Shown: positions 46,600 to 55,990 of the stretch, piece by piece
Numbering within the stretch: the first letter of the stretch is position 1
Layout of the letters: every line of letters starts with the position of its first letter
Assembly (NCBI GenBank): GCA_958496175.1
Contig: OY292278.1
Coordinates: 29,388,001 to 29,452,000 of the forward strand
Length of the DNA: 64,000 bases
Reading direction: 5' to 3'
Source: Sisyra terminalis
Taxonomy: Eukaryota > Arthropoda > Insecta > Neuroptera > Sisyridae
Made by a program: the position numbers and the translations under genes
The notes under the pieces: model-generated
Databases searched by the model: none
Told to the model about the DNA's origin: nothing
What the model saw: only the letters and a program-made list of their open reading frames with translations

Positions 46600-46888
46600 T
46601 TTATGGTTCTTCTTCCATATACACCAGCTTAGGATGGATCGAATCATAAATATGTAAGTGTTAGGAAGGGTCAATGAAGAAAGAACAGGCATTACTATAA
46701 AGACAAGAAAAGCTAACTAGATGGATCACATTCTGAAAAACAAAGGATTCTTGGTAGATGTGGTAGAAGAGAAAGTGGAAAGTCCCAAGAAAAAAGGAAG
46801 AAGAATTCAAATCCTGGTTATATTGAAACAAGAAATGGACTACCTTAATTTGGAAAGCCTTGCCAGGAATAGACGACGCTATAGGTAA
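46600..46888 (+). pseudogene. Non-LTR retrotransposon RT C-terminus, decayed
   Basis: One frame from 46,601 to the stop at 46,886 reads, in pieces, RMDRIINM, VLGRVNEER, then MDHILKNKGFLVDVVEEKVE, KKKGRR and ESLARNRRRYR. These match, in order, the conserved end of non-LTR reverse transcriptase ORF2 proteins: the W-x-D-R-I-T-N / VL-R-VN / WLGHILR / EGK-x-GRRR / A-x-N-R-x-RWR pattern. Two in-frame stops are present: TAA at 46,655 and TAG at 46,718, where relatives usually have Trp. It is therefore a pseudogene fragment with the catalytic part missing upstream. The clade (RTE, CR1 or R1-like) cannot be told from this piece. Confidence 0.78.
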
Positions 46889-47256
46889 AATTCACCACAC
46901 GGGAAATTTAACTTGTCGTCAAGCATAAAAGTGTTATTTCTTTTATATAAAATCATCTTAATCCAGTGATAAATGAAAATACAAAAATCAAACAAGTATA
47001 CATTTTTCTCTGCATTTGCAACAAAAATAATCATGGATGTAATCAACAAATTATCTACAGCACGCAAATAGTCAATGTACATACTTTAGGGTATATCAAA
47101 AAAATATTTTCCAAATAGGTTCAAAATTTTTGCTTGGATATGAAGTATAACGAAATCAAAGTAAATGTATAAGAAAATGTATTACACTGAAGATTCTGAA
47201 TTTCAATAACAATAAAACAAATACCAAATACTTAAGTATTTACTATTCAATGATAA
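46889..47256. other. AT-rich spacer
   Basis: Nothing recognised. The frame at 46,879-47,082 (-) is not supported. This may include the 3' tail of the retrotransposon. Confidence 0.4.
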
Positions 47257-47680
47257 GGGGCCATCCATAAATTACATCAAACGATCATGGGAGGGAGTAC
47301 ACAAAATGTAACACAGTGTGACAAAAGCCGGAGGGAGGTTCTAAAGCTTTGTGATGCCACATTATAAGTTTTAAATCTTTTATCAACGTAATCAATCGTT
47401 TATCATTTCTTAGTTAGTCATTTGTTTTGTCTTTTATTTCAAATATTTGACTATATGTGTCTTAATTAATAATTTTATGTGGCTATGTGTTCAACTAAAC
47501 ATTTTATTGTTTAATGGAAATAAAGAAAAATTGAAACTATTGTTTTATTTTAGTTATAATTATAAAATTAAAAAATATCACTAAGAGGAGGGGATTTAAA
47601 AAATGTAACCACCTGTGACAAGAACGGAGAAGGAATTAAGAAATTTTAAAATTTGTGTGACGTAATTTATGGATGGCGCC
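47257..47680. mobile_element. MITE with GGGGCCATCC termini, 424 bp
   Basis: The left end GGGGCCATCCATAAATTACA and the complement of the right end, GGCGCCATCCATAAATTACG, match at 18 of 20 bases. Subterminal words acacagtgtgacaaaagccg and cacctgtgacaagaacgga are also inverted-repeat-like or repeated. No clear target duplication was found. A solo end of this family is at 13,090-13,213. Confidence 0.7.
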
Positions 47681-47850
47681 TGACACCAATTTCGGAGTAC
47701 AGAAGTATCGTCAACTCTTTCGCGAGGCGACACCTGGTAGTATTTAGTGCAGTCTCAAACATGAAGACCATAATAGTCTTTACAGTCATTAGAGTGAAAT
47801 TTGGAGAGCTTCAACACTGTAGCTTTAAGCTAATTGTGTTCGCTGGGTTC
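47681..47850. other. Spacer
   Basis: Between a MITE and a retrotransposon fragment. The plus-strand frame 47,653-47,868 runs against the minus-strand RT signal and is a by-product. Confidence 0.4.
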
Positions 47851-48033
47851 CTACTTCATCTTTTGTAAGCCAAGAAACCGAGGAATGTTGTTCGCCATGT
47901 TGGAGTTCAATTTAGGAATCGGAAACTTTTTTAGTCGCCAAATAGACAGAGTGCTACATTCTAAAAGAATATGAGAAACCAATGAAGCAGTTTCACCCCC
48001 TATCTGACAGAATCTAGAAGAAAATATAAATCT
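47851..48033 (-). pseudogene. Non-LTR retrotransposon 3' coding fragment
   Basis: Sixty codons plus a stop on the minus strand. They contain RFCQIGGETASLVSHILLEC, then STLSIWRLKKF and IPRFLGLQKMK. The pattern C-x-x-C-like, ET, HILLEC and R-L-K, with a short hydrophobic end, is the known C-terminal zinc-knuckle/RNase H tail of I/Jockey/R1-type retrotransposon proteins. Upstream homology is lost at about 48,040. The first Cys of the usual pair is replaced by Ser (SSRFC), so the knuckle is damaged. Confidence 0.68.
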
Positions 48034-48192
48034 CCGATATATTCAACATTTTTCATTAGTGCATGGTAAGTGTCGACATTTACCGGTGTAAGTCGACAAT
48101 TTCCAATTTCGGTCTTTCACGGTAACATAAATACTTAATCGGTAAGAACTAAGGTAGGGGCTCAATCGGTTTTCTACTGATTGTGACATTTA
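48034..48192. other. Spacer
   Basis: Contains gtaagtgtcgacatttaccg then gtgtaagtcgacaatttcc, a local 25-bp-scale duplication. Nothing else seen. Confidence 0.4.
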
Positions 48193-48513
48193 GGGGAAAG
48201 TAGTACGAGTTGAGCCCTTGGGGTAAGATAACCCTTTACGATTGTGCTGAAACCATTAACGTTACCTAGTTTATTTCACTGGTAAAACTTGGGATCATCT
48301 TGCCCATAGGGATGTACAAGATGATCCCTTTGTAAGGTTTTAAAAAAAAGGAAATATTTCAATGAAACCTCAATTATTTTCTGGTTTTGAGTATTATGAA
48401 AGTTGAATAGATAAATATACAAGTAGTAATGGCCTTTGTTTTTAGTTTACCATGAAGACTATATATTTTACAGCGATTCCCGCTTAAAGAGATCATCTCG
48501 TGCTACCTTCCCC
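48193..48513. mobile_element. TA-flanked MITE, 321 bp
   Basis: The left end GGGGAAAGTAGTACGAG and the complement of the right end, GGGGAAGGTAGCACGAG, match at 15 of 17 bases, with TA at 48,191 and 48,514. An internal 12-bp hairpin GGGATCATCTTG...CAAGATGATCCC lies at 48,291-48,328. Style resembles the 13,559 element (GGGGAGACC ends). Confidence 0.68.
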
Positions 48514-48515
48514 TA

Positions 48516-48740
48516 CCTCAGAAGCAAATCTAATCGATTGGAACAAGGAATTTGATCCAGAACAATAATCAAAACATAGAAATCCTCCAGAAGTTAGAAG
48601 TAGCCACAAAACGAATATTAGCGGAATTTCAGATACAGTGGCAGTGAATAATATGGAAACAGGAGGTAATAGCTTTATTCGCTCGGAACTTTTCAAGTGG
48701 AATATAATTATATGTCTGGTCATTTTTGCTTTCAACTAAT
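48516..48740 (+). pseudogene. Possible decayed coding fragment, unidentified
   Basis: A plus-strand frame gives SEANLIDWNKEFDPEQ, a TAA, then SKHRNPPEVRSSHKTNISGI and NNMETGGNSFIRSELFKW. The residue mix is unlike the K/N/I/F-rich frames elsewhere in the window. I do not recognise a family. It may be a degraded transposase or exon. An opposing frame (48,493-48,735 minus) is probably the shadow. Confidence 0.3.
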
Positions 48741-50157
48741 TACCCACTTGAGCCCAATATAACTTGAGACCCAGAATTCCGCAAGGTTGAGAATGACTAG
48801 AATCACAACCACCAGTATGAATTCTTTTAGGGGATTAAATTTCCTATTCCCCTCTTGTACAAGATACTACCGTCTATCTATAACCATAAATTTTAAAAAA
48901 AGGTACCTACGTTCAAAAGGTTGAACTAGAACTACGATACAATATTTTACGATAAATTATGTGAATAATGAAATTAATTTTAACATCTTAGTTAATTTCT
49001 TAACAAATATTTTCCATCGTTTCGCTTCTTTTCGTTACCACAAATTTTCTTGACCGAAACAATTACTTCATATATTTAGTGAAAATAATTTCAAAATTTT
49101 TCACTCTGACAATATCATTCTCATAATCTTCTACTCGCATATTCTTCAGAAATAACACAATTTATGAATTACAAAATAATTACGGAACGAACTCATTTTT
49201 GAAATTTGATATTTCCTCAAAAAAATATTTTTTCCATTTAAAACGCATTTCACACGAAAACCAAAAACCTTATCAGATCAAAAGCATGGGCGAATTAATT
49301 CATTATCTTCAGGTGAAGTTATTAACTGTTAAAAAAGTATTTCAAATTTTGAACTCATTACAAAATGAGTAGGTAATTAGTAATCCACTATATTATTTCC
49401 AAATACTGTTCAAATAAAATATAATTAAGTGAAAATTTAAGTGTTGATATTAGAAGTAAAGATTTTTTAAGTATGGGTATGCGAAAAATAAACAATAATT
49501 TTTTCCAGATTATCTTTGTAGTATGCATGAAGGACAAAATATTTCAACTATCCGATTGTCGCACCGACCGATGAGTAGAATTATAATTAAGTTAATATTT
49601 ATTCAAAACGATGAAATATGCGTAATTTTCTTCTTATCTGAAAACACAATCTTCTTTACATACATACATACATAAAGTAAAAGATATCTAAAGGTATTGT
49701 ATAACATTTTTCCGTATAAAACCATACAAGTAACATGAAGTTTATTTGATCGCTTTGCATCTTTAAAAAACCGTCGAGTAAATAAATTAAGGCTTTAAAT
49801 TTTCCCACTACACATTTCCTTAATATATAATAATATTGTAGGCAGCTTAAAAGTTCTCAGATACACTTGTGCTACATTTTAAGTTTTATGAAGCCGGTTT
49901 AAATAAATTATGTTACCTTCATTAAATACGTCATATAATGTAGCATCCTGTATACGGTAAAGTGTCTCATATAAAATTTATTTTTAAAAATGACAAATGA
50001 TATATTTAAGAAAATACGACAATATTTATAGCATTTGGAAAAAAATCAGGGATTTAGTGTAAAGGAAAAGTAGAACTAGTAGTTTCTTGTAAAATGAAGT
50101 CTCTAAAAGGTATTTGATAAAATATTAGCAATATTATTTGGATAAATTTGCAGTTTA
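48741..50157. other. Non-coding AT-rich stretch
   Basis: A TACA microsatellite of about five units lies at 49,656-49,674. Otherwise nothing recognised. Confidence 0.48.
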
Positions 50158-51114
50158 TCTATCTATTATTATAAGGAGGAAAGATTTGATTGTTTGTTTG
50201 CTTTGAATAGGCTCCGAAACTACTTGACCGATTTGAAAAATTCTTTCACTGTTGGGAAGCTACACTATTTCCGGTGAACATAGGCTATATTCAATTTTCA
50301 AAAAAGTCAGGGATCCATACTAAAGCTCCAATAATGTAACCCAAGGTTTGAAAAAATTACCAAAAAACATTCTTTTATCGCGTGTGCTGTGAAAACTATT
50401 GGTTATGGAACAAAAGAATGTAGTACGATTTTGCAGAACATATCATTATCTACAAAAAATAGAGCGACAGCATATGTCTAACTATTATAGTTATGTCACA
50501 ATAATTGTTTTTTCATTTTAAAAAATATATATAAATGCCATCGTTATAAAAACTGTTTTATTTATACTTTGGGATTAATCCTTATCAAAATAAATGACTT
50601 CATATTTAAGTTTGCTTCAATACCATATAACTTTTTGAGTTATTCAATTTGAATATTCCATTCGAAAGACATCACAAGTTTAAAAATGTAAGTTATTTGA
50701 AAAATGTCGCATGGTCACCGCTAACTACACCGCTCTTTACTTATAATAAGACCAACTTTATTGAACTTGGCGATATTTTTTATTTATGTATAGATGCTGA
50801 ATGATTTACAGATTATTTGGTCCACGGTAGGTATACCTACCGTAGCTATACGCAATAGACATACTCTTTTTAGATATTTATAAATATGTTTTGAAAATGA
50901 ATTGATTATTACATAGAAGAATTTTATTCTTTGCAACAGTTTATTAAATGTGTCGTTTTAAAGTTGACGAAATAGTGTTTTTAAGTATGATTATGTTTTT
51001 CGTAAAAGAAATAAGAAAAATAAAAATTTTCAAATACCACTACAAATGGCAAATTTGAAAAGAAAACATAATCTACACCTACGTTACGCAGACGAAGTTG
51101 CGGGGATCAGCTAG
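50158..51114 (+). mobile_element. Non-autonomous Helitron, 957 bp
   Basis: Begins A|TCTATCTATTATTATAAGG and ends cggggatcagCTAG|T, the TC...CTRR structure with A/T target of Helitrons. A decayed hairpin (cgcagacgaagttgcg) sits 10 bases before the end, as expected. The 5' part (ggctccgaaactacttgacc, gatttgaaaaattctttcac) is of a kind often seen in insect Helitrons. No Rep/helicase coding was seen, so it must have been moved in trans. Confidence 0.72.
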
Positions 51115-51115
51115 T

Positions 51116-51843
51116 TATTACATATGGCAGCACTGAATTTTTTTCGTACTTTTTAATCGATTTTTATTACTTAAAAAGCTTCCAAATCACAAATTATGAG
51201 TTAAAAAAATTATTATAACCCATTTTTAATAATTTTTTGAGATCTATATAATGGTACCTTACACGATTATGCAGACTATGTTTTTCATCCGTTTCTTATA
51301 TGAAATGTCTTCCCTTATTTTTTTCAGCCCATATCATGGCGGATCGCTGTATTTTTAGTTTTATTTTATCAAAATAACTATCGACTAATAAACAACTAAA
51401 TACGTGCTTTGTATTCTCTGACAAGTTTTATTAAATAAATACAAGACTAGTGATATTTAAGTACTATCATTATATATATTGTATTTTTTTTTCTGCTTAT
51501 AATAATTATTCGAATCATAAACATTTTATACCTTGCTTTTATTAAGTCACTTTGTTGCTAGTTTGTTAGATACGGAACTTATAACCTCATGTTCTCTTAC
51601 TTCCCATCACTTTATCGTGCTGAATTTTGATATACCTTTACTCTCGATGACAACGTATGAATCTGTCGTAAAATTAAATAACCACATAAATATTTCTACT
51701 TTAATCAAATATTTAACTTTAAAAAAACTTCTCTTGCCTACCTTCAAACTGTGTCAGGTGTAAAAGTGAGTCAATTCTAAGTGCTTGTTGAAGTTAGCAT
51801 GTTTAGTAGATTTTATGGTGCCAATAGTAATTAATATTAACTT
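51116..51843. other. Non-coding stretch
   Basis: The frame at 51,533-51,763 has no domain. Nothing repeated was seen. Confidence 0.45.
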
Positions 51844-51972
51844 ATAGTAACTGCCCGTGAAATATTCACAGCTAACTAATAAATGACAAAAATTGGCAAT
51901 TGAATGAAATCGAAATGACAGTTAAATTAAATGACACAACAATCAGTTAGTTCAAATCTGAGACAATGATTG
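51844..51972 (-). mobile_element. Repeat family HB, copy 8 (3' part)
   Basis: On the minus strand it ends agctgtgaatatttcacggg then cagttactat. The 5' half is missing, and the terminal CTAG has become CTAT. Confidence 0.58.
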
Positions 51973-52043
51973 ACAGAATTGATATTAAAAATATATTGAA
52001 AGACCAAAAAGGAGGAAATAAAAATAATTAAAAAATATTTTAA

Positions 52044-52371
52044 AAACCTCGCTTTCATTGACAAAATGCACTAAAAAGTAAAAAAATAAATTTATGGACT
52101 GATTCCTTGTTCCGATTTCACCATCGATATTGAGGCGATATTAGCCAATTAATGAAAATCGTAAGCTATCTAGTTATACATCCCAGCGAGGAGTGTTCCG
52201 TATTACCAAATTGTAAATAAAATTGTACCTCTCGCTTTCATGCACAACTAAATACCTTAGGATTCTGATTAATTGGCCAATATCGCCTTAATATCGATGG
52301 TAAAATCGGCACTAAGATTCATTTCATAAATTTATTTGTTATTTATTAGTGCATTTTAACAAGCGAGGTTT
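52044..52371. mobile_element. TTAA-flanked foldback MITE, 328 bp
   Basis: The ends AAACCTCGC...GCGAGGTTT lie between TTAA at 52,040 and 52,372. The arms pair over about 120 bases: left tgcactaaaaagtaaaaaaa and accatcgatattgaggcgat; right taccatcgatattaaggcga (complement strand) and ttagtgcattttaac. The arms have diverged, so it is older than the 17 kb and 43 kb hairpins. Possibly piggyBac-type by target. Confidence 0.7.
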
Positions 52372-52375
52372 TTAA

Positions 52376-52900
52376 TTTTTTTTTTTTTATAATTGCAGAC
52401 AGTGCTGGGAAACTAGACTAAATTAGTGTGGGTTTCCAACTCTAAAACAAATGTTTGATTATAGCTATAGCTAATTATATGCTTTGATTATAATATATAG
52501 GAAACTATTTTTACCAGCAAAGATTATTATTTGCACGTTAAAAATATTGAGATTTGGCTGAATCTATGGGGTTTAAAACTGTTTTTAAGCATTCACTGCT
52601 TGAATTTAATATAAGATAGTCAGGAATTGGAACCAGTATAAATTTTGATAGCTCCGACTTCGATTTCGGCATCGCTAAAATCAAAATTTTAGTCCCAGCT
52701 TCTCCAAAATCTTCCGGTTCCATGACTCCGAGATCCTACTCCCCTGCCTTGATTTCAAGTGCACATCTTGAACCTACTTGAACCTAGTTTTAATAAGGTA
52801 TTCTTATTCCTTTTATTATTAGAACTCTGTCATGTTTGGCCCAGCTAATAATACCTCCTGGGATAATTGTGATCATCTATTTCTTCATCGATGTGGAAAC
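52376..52900. other. Spacer
   Basis: The frame at 52,538-52,723 (-) lacks a motif. Upstream parts of the mariner relic may start here, but I cannot place them. Confidence 0.4.
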
Positions 52901-52904
52901 CTAC

Positions 52905-53292
52905 CCAATAGTTTTTAATATTGGCTTGTTGAATATACAGAGTATATATTATAGAGAAGATTACCGACTTCACCAACATTATTTTCCCAGACAAGGCTCA
53001 CTTCCACCTAATTGGTATATGAACAAGCAAAATTGCAGGTATTACCGTGACACTAATTCGCAGTTGAAGCATCAAAAACCCCTGCACTCAGCCAAAATTA
53101 CTGTATGAGCAGCTTTGTTAGCATGAGGCATTATTCGTCCATACTTTTATAAAGACCATAGAAGAAATTCTGTACCAATAAATACAAAGCGGTAGATAGT
53201 TATTTTGCAGAACTGTTTTGTTCCAGTACTACAGGGTTTCAATGGAATTAATCAATGCGTATGTGGTTTCAGCAAGATGGAGCAAAGCCCAA
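52905..53292 (+). pseudogene. Mariner-type transposase, decayed fragment
   Basis: The frame from 52,836 carries WYMNKQNCRYY, then KPLHSAKITV. After a TGA it continues in the same frame through GIIRPYFYKD and ILQNCFVPVLQ. The adjacent frame then gives MWFQQDGAKPN. In this order these are the hallmark blocks of mariner transposases: G-Y-V-N-K-Q-N-C-R, P-x-H-P-x-K-V-T-V-W, G-I-I-G-P-Y-F and the W-F-Q-Q-D-G-A block, which holds the second catalytic Asp of the DDE/D core. Defects: TGA at 53,106 (usually Trp) and a further TGA, a TAG and at least one frameshift. The N-terminal DNA-binding part and the third catalytic residue are missing. The 3' side runs into a retrotransposon relic on the other strand. 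Confidence 0.82.
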
Positions 53293-53610
53293 TGATGAGA
53301 ACCTTAATGAGCAAACCCATTTTATTACACAAACTGGACTCATTTTGTCTACATGATCTCTCCAATACCGTCTTCTTGATTTTGTCCATCTTATACTATT
53401 CCGTATATCTAATTCTTCTCTGATGGAGTCACTTTCTAACCTTTCACTTAGATTTACGCCTCTGAAACTCCTTACTATCCTCATTTTCGTTATTTTGGGT
53501 ATTCTTTTAATAGTTGGATTATCAGCTAATATCCCAGCTGCATAGGATAAAATTAGTCTAACGCAGGTTTTATCGATATCCTTACTTTATTTTTTACCGA
53601 CATAACTTTG
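53293..53610 (-). pseudogene. Non-LTR retrotransposon RT C-terminus, decayed
   Basis: The minus strand reads MSVKNKVRIS, a frameshift, then KTCVRLILSYAAGILADNPT, KMRIVRSFRGVNLSERLESD, SIREELDIRNSIRWTKSRRR and YWRDHVDKMSPVCVIKW. It follows the C-terminal region of non-LTR reverse transcriptases (K-x-Y-x-x-x-I-R-P-x-L-T-Y-A-A-E-T, E-M-x-x-L-R, I-R, V-x-R-W-x-R-R-R-x-x-W-x-x-H-V-x-R-M). It is 5'-truncated, as is usual for such elements, with one visible frameshift. It is a different copy, in the opposite direction, from the 46.6 kb relic. Confidence 0.78.
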
Positions 53611-55419
53611 TTTTTCCAGATTACATAGGAATCCTTCAATTACTTGAAAGGTAGGTTTTAATCTATTGAATTTTGAAAAAAAAAATCCGACGTCACTTTG
53701 CACATTTAATTTAAATGAATCGAATTTTCAACATCGCGAACATTTATTTTTTTATTCGGTATTGTTTATGCTATAAATACACCTACTGCATAACAAATCG
53801 ATACAAATCAAAACAATTTTTTCCTCCAATTATTTTTTTATTTTGAAATTATAACTAAAATTTTCCACTGAAAAATTTATAAGGAGTCATCAAAATGGCG
53901 TTCCGTTACAGCTTTTAAACTTAATTTTTGAAATTTGAACTATAGTCTAAAAATAAGTCATATGTTCAAAGTAAGTTACACAACGTATTTATACTTCATA
54001 TTTTTGAATGACTAAAATGCATTTCTATCATAAATTATGGAAGTCTTATATTACAGGGAGAGGACAAATTTAAAAATATCAGATTAAGATGTAACATAAT
54101 AAAATCTCTTAAGATAAATGCATTAAGTAAAATGTTCTTTTTTAAGCCACTCCAGATCGTAACACAAATCACTTGTTAAGATAGTTCAAACCGGATGAAC
54201 ATGTGATGAGTTTGATTGTAACAAAAAGTCGGATGTTAGAAATGGTGTGGATAAATAGAGTCCAAATTTAACAGTCTCCCCTTTGCCACTGTCGTTAATT
54301 TTTTAAATTCAATCTTTTTCAATTAAAATTCAGCTCGAGCATATCTAATTGTTAATTTGTAACTACATATGTTTGTCTGTTTGTTTAATTGATGTTGACG
54401 TGTTTATAAGCTTTTGAAACATCAGAAGATTTATTGCCTAATTGATCAATTAGTCAGTGCCGGTATTCAGGACCCATTTTAGAAGAAAAAAGACCTAGGA
54501 TTTCGTACAGGTATCCTTCATATAATACGCGAGAAACTTTGAAAAAAAAAGAGGACATCAATTTATTATTTTTACTATAATTGAAGTGAAAACTTCTTAA
54601 GGATTGTTGTGACTAGAAGTTCCATGAAACGAAAAAGCGACAGTAAAAAGAGAAAAACTTATAAATCTATAAGATTTATCGAACGCGAAAATGAGATAGA
54701 AAACATTAAAGTGTTTCTTATGTATGTAAGCGGCTGCGTATTACACCGCTTGGAAACAATCATTCTAACAACCGTGGAGAATTGGGTATTGTTTACATAA
54801 ACATTTCATTATGTTGCATATTATCGTGCTTATCAAAAAAAAAAAAAACAAGACTAAAAATACCGTAAAAAAGTCATATACGAAAATTTAATAAAATACA
54901 CACCAAAGGCATCGCAAATTCTTACCAAAATGAAATTCCAATAATTTTAAGGGTCGCATAATGTAAATAAAGCATTAGATACAACGATCTCATTGATTAA
55001 GTTTCGGGTCACCAAATTTAATTTAAAAATATGCAGAAGTCACACTGTATCAACAACAAAATCAAAAACAGTAATTGACACAGTATTCCAACGATATATC
55101 TATTGATTAAATCGAAACTAAAGTATTTATTTCATACTTTAGTTACCATAAGCCTCTCATATCATTTCTCGAGAATACAAACGCGGAGTCTGACAAATTT
55201 ATGCAATATATATCTGAATATAATGTAAAATACTTTTTAAAAATGGTATCAATATTATCATAACTAAACTTTACAATTATCCTAATCCAGAAATTATATA
55301 TTCGTCTCATTATCTTGAAGTTCACATTTTTGGAGGTTTCACTTCTATCGCGTATGAATTGCAAACATGTAGTTTTTTTTCTTAGTATAAGACTTAGTCT
55401 TACTAAGGGCTGATATTTT
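53611..55419. other. Non-coding AT-rich stretch
   Basis: Frames at 54,609-54,800 (+, basic start) and 55,143-55,364 (-) have no recognised domain. Nothing repeated was seen. Confidence 0.45.
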
Positions 55420-55543
55420 CATATCTAGATAGTGAAATTTGTCTTTCAGATAAAATTTTATCCGGAGAATAGCAGAAAACATGTGTATTTTTACCCTAAG
55501 AATAGTGTTATGTGGAAGATAAATATGTAGAATTTATCTAACA
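55420..55543. repeat. Dispersed repeat R5, copy 2, left part
   Basis: gataaaattttatccggaga and aagaatagtgttatgtgg match 26,636-26,790. The copy is broken at ATCTAACA by the adjoining hAT insertion and resumes at 55,931. Confidence 0.65.
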
Positions 55544-55930
55544 TATAGACCACCAAAGTGGTCGATATAGACCCTTTAGAGTCGATTTAAGACTATTCGG
55601 AGGTCAATTTGATGCAGAGAGTGGATTGGGGGCGAAGAAAAAACAATTTTAAACACACAAATAACATTATACTTAACCGCGTATATCAAATGTTTGAATA
55701 ATTTTCATAATTAACTTAATACCAGTTTCTTTACCGAAAATAAATTGATAATTTGTTTAGGTAAAAAAATGAATTCACGTAAAACCTACAATAAATGTTA
55801 AAAATTAAAAAAAATGTTTAGGTACAAATAGTTTTATTTTAATTAACTGCAAATTACTTTTGTGGTAGTCGATGAAGAATTTCCAAAAATTATGTAGGGA
55901 TCAATGATTAAAAAAATTTGGCTACCCCTA
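55544..55930. mobile_element. hAT-type element nested in repeat R5
   Basis: Flanked by identical 8-bp duplications ATCTAACA (55,536-55,543 and 55,931-55,938). The ends TATAGACCACCAAAG and the complement of TAGGGGTAGCCAAAT are weak inverted repeats of hAT form. Removing 387 bp plus one duplication restores the continuous repeat seen at 26.7 kb. No coding capacity. Confidence 0.78.
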
Positions 55931-55990
55931 ATCTAACAGATAAATCTTTATCTATTAAACAGCTACTAGAGTGGAAATATCGGCCATAAA
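55931..55990. repeat. Dispersed repeat R5, copy 2, right part
   Basis: atctaacagataaatcttta and tctattaaacagctac continue the repeat beyond the insertion. Compare aaacagataaattgttatct at 26,739. Confidence 0.62.

Noticed and set aside
47653..47868. Plus-strand 71-codon frame
   Set aside because: It overlaps the end of a MITE and lies opposite a recognisable minus-strand retrotransposon tail.
48493..48735. Minus-strand 80-codon frame with a membrane-like stretch
   Set aside because: The plus strand looks more protein-like in residue mix. Neither could be identified, so only a low-confidence relic is listed.
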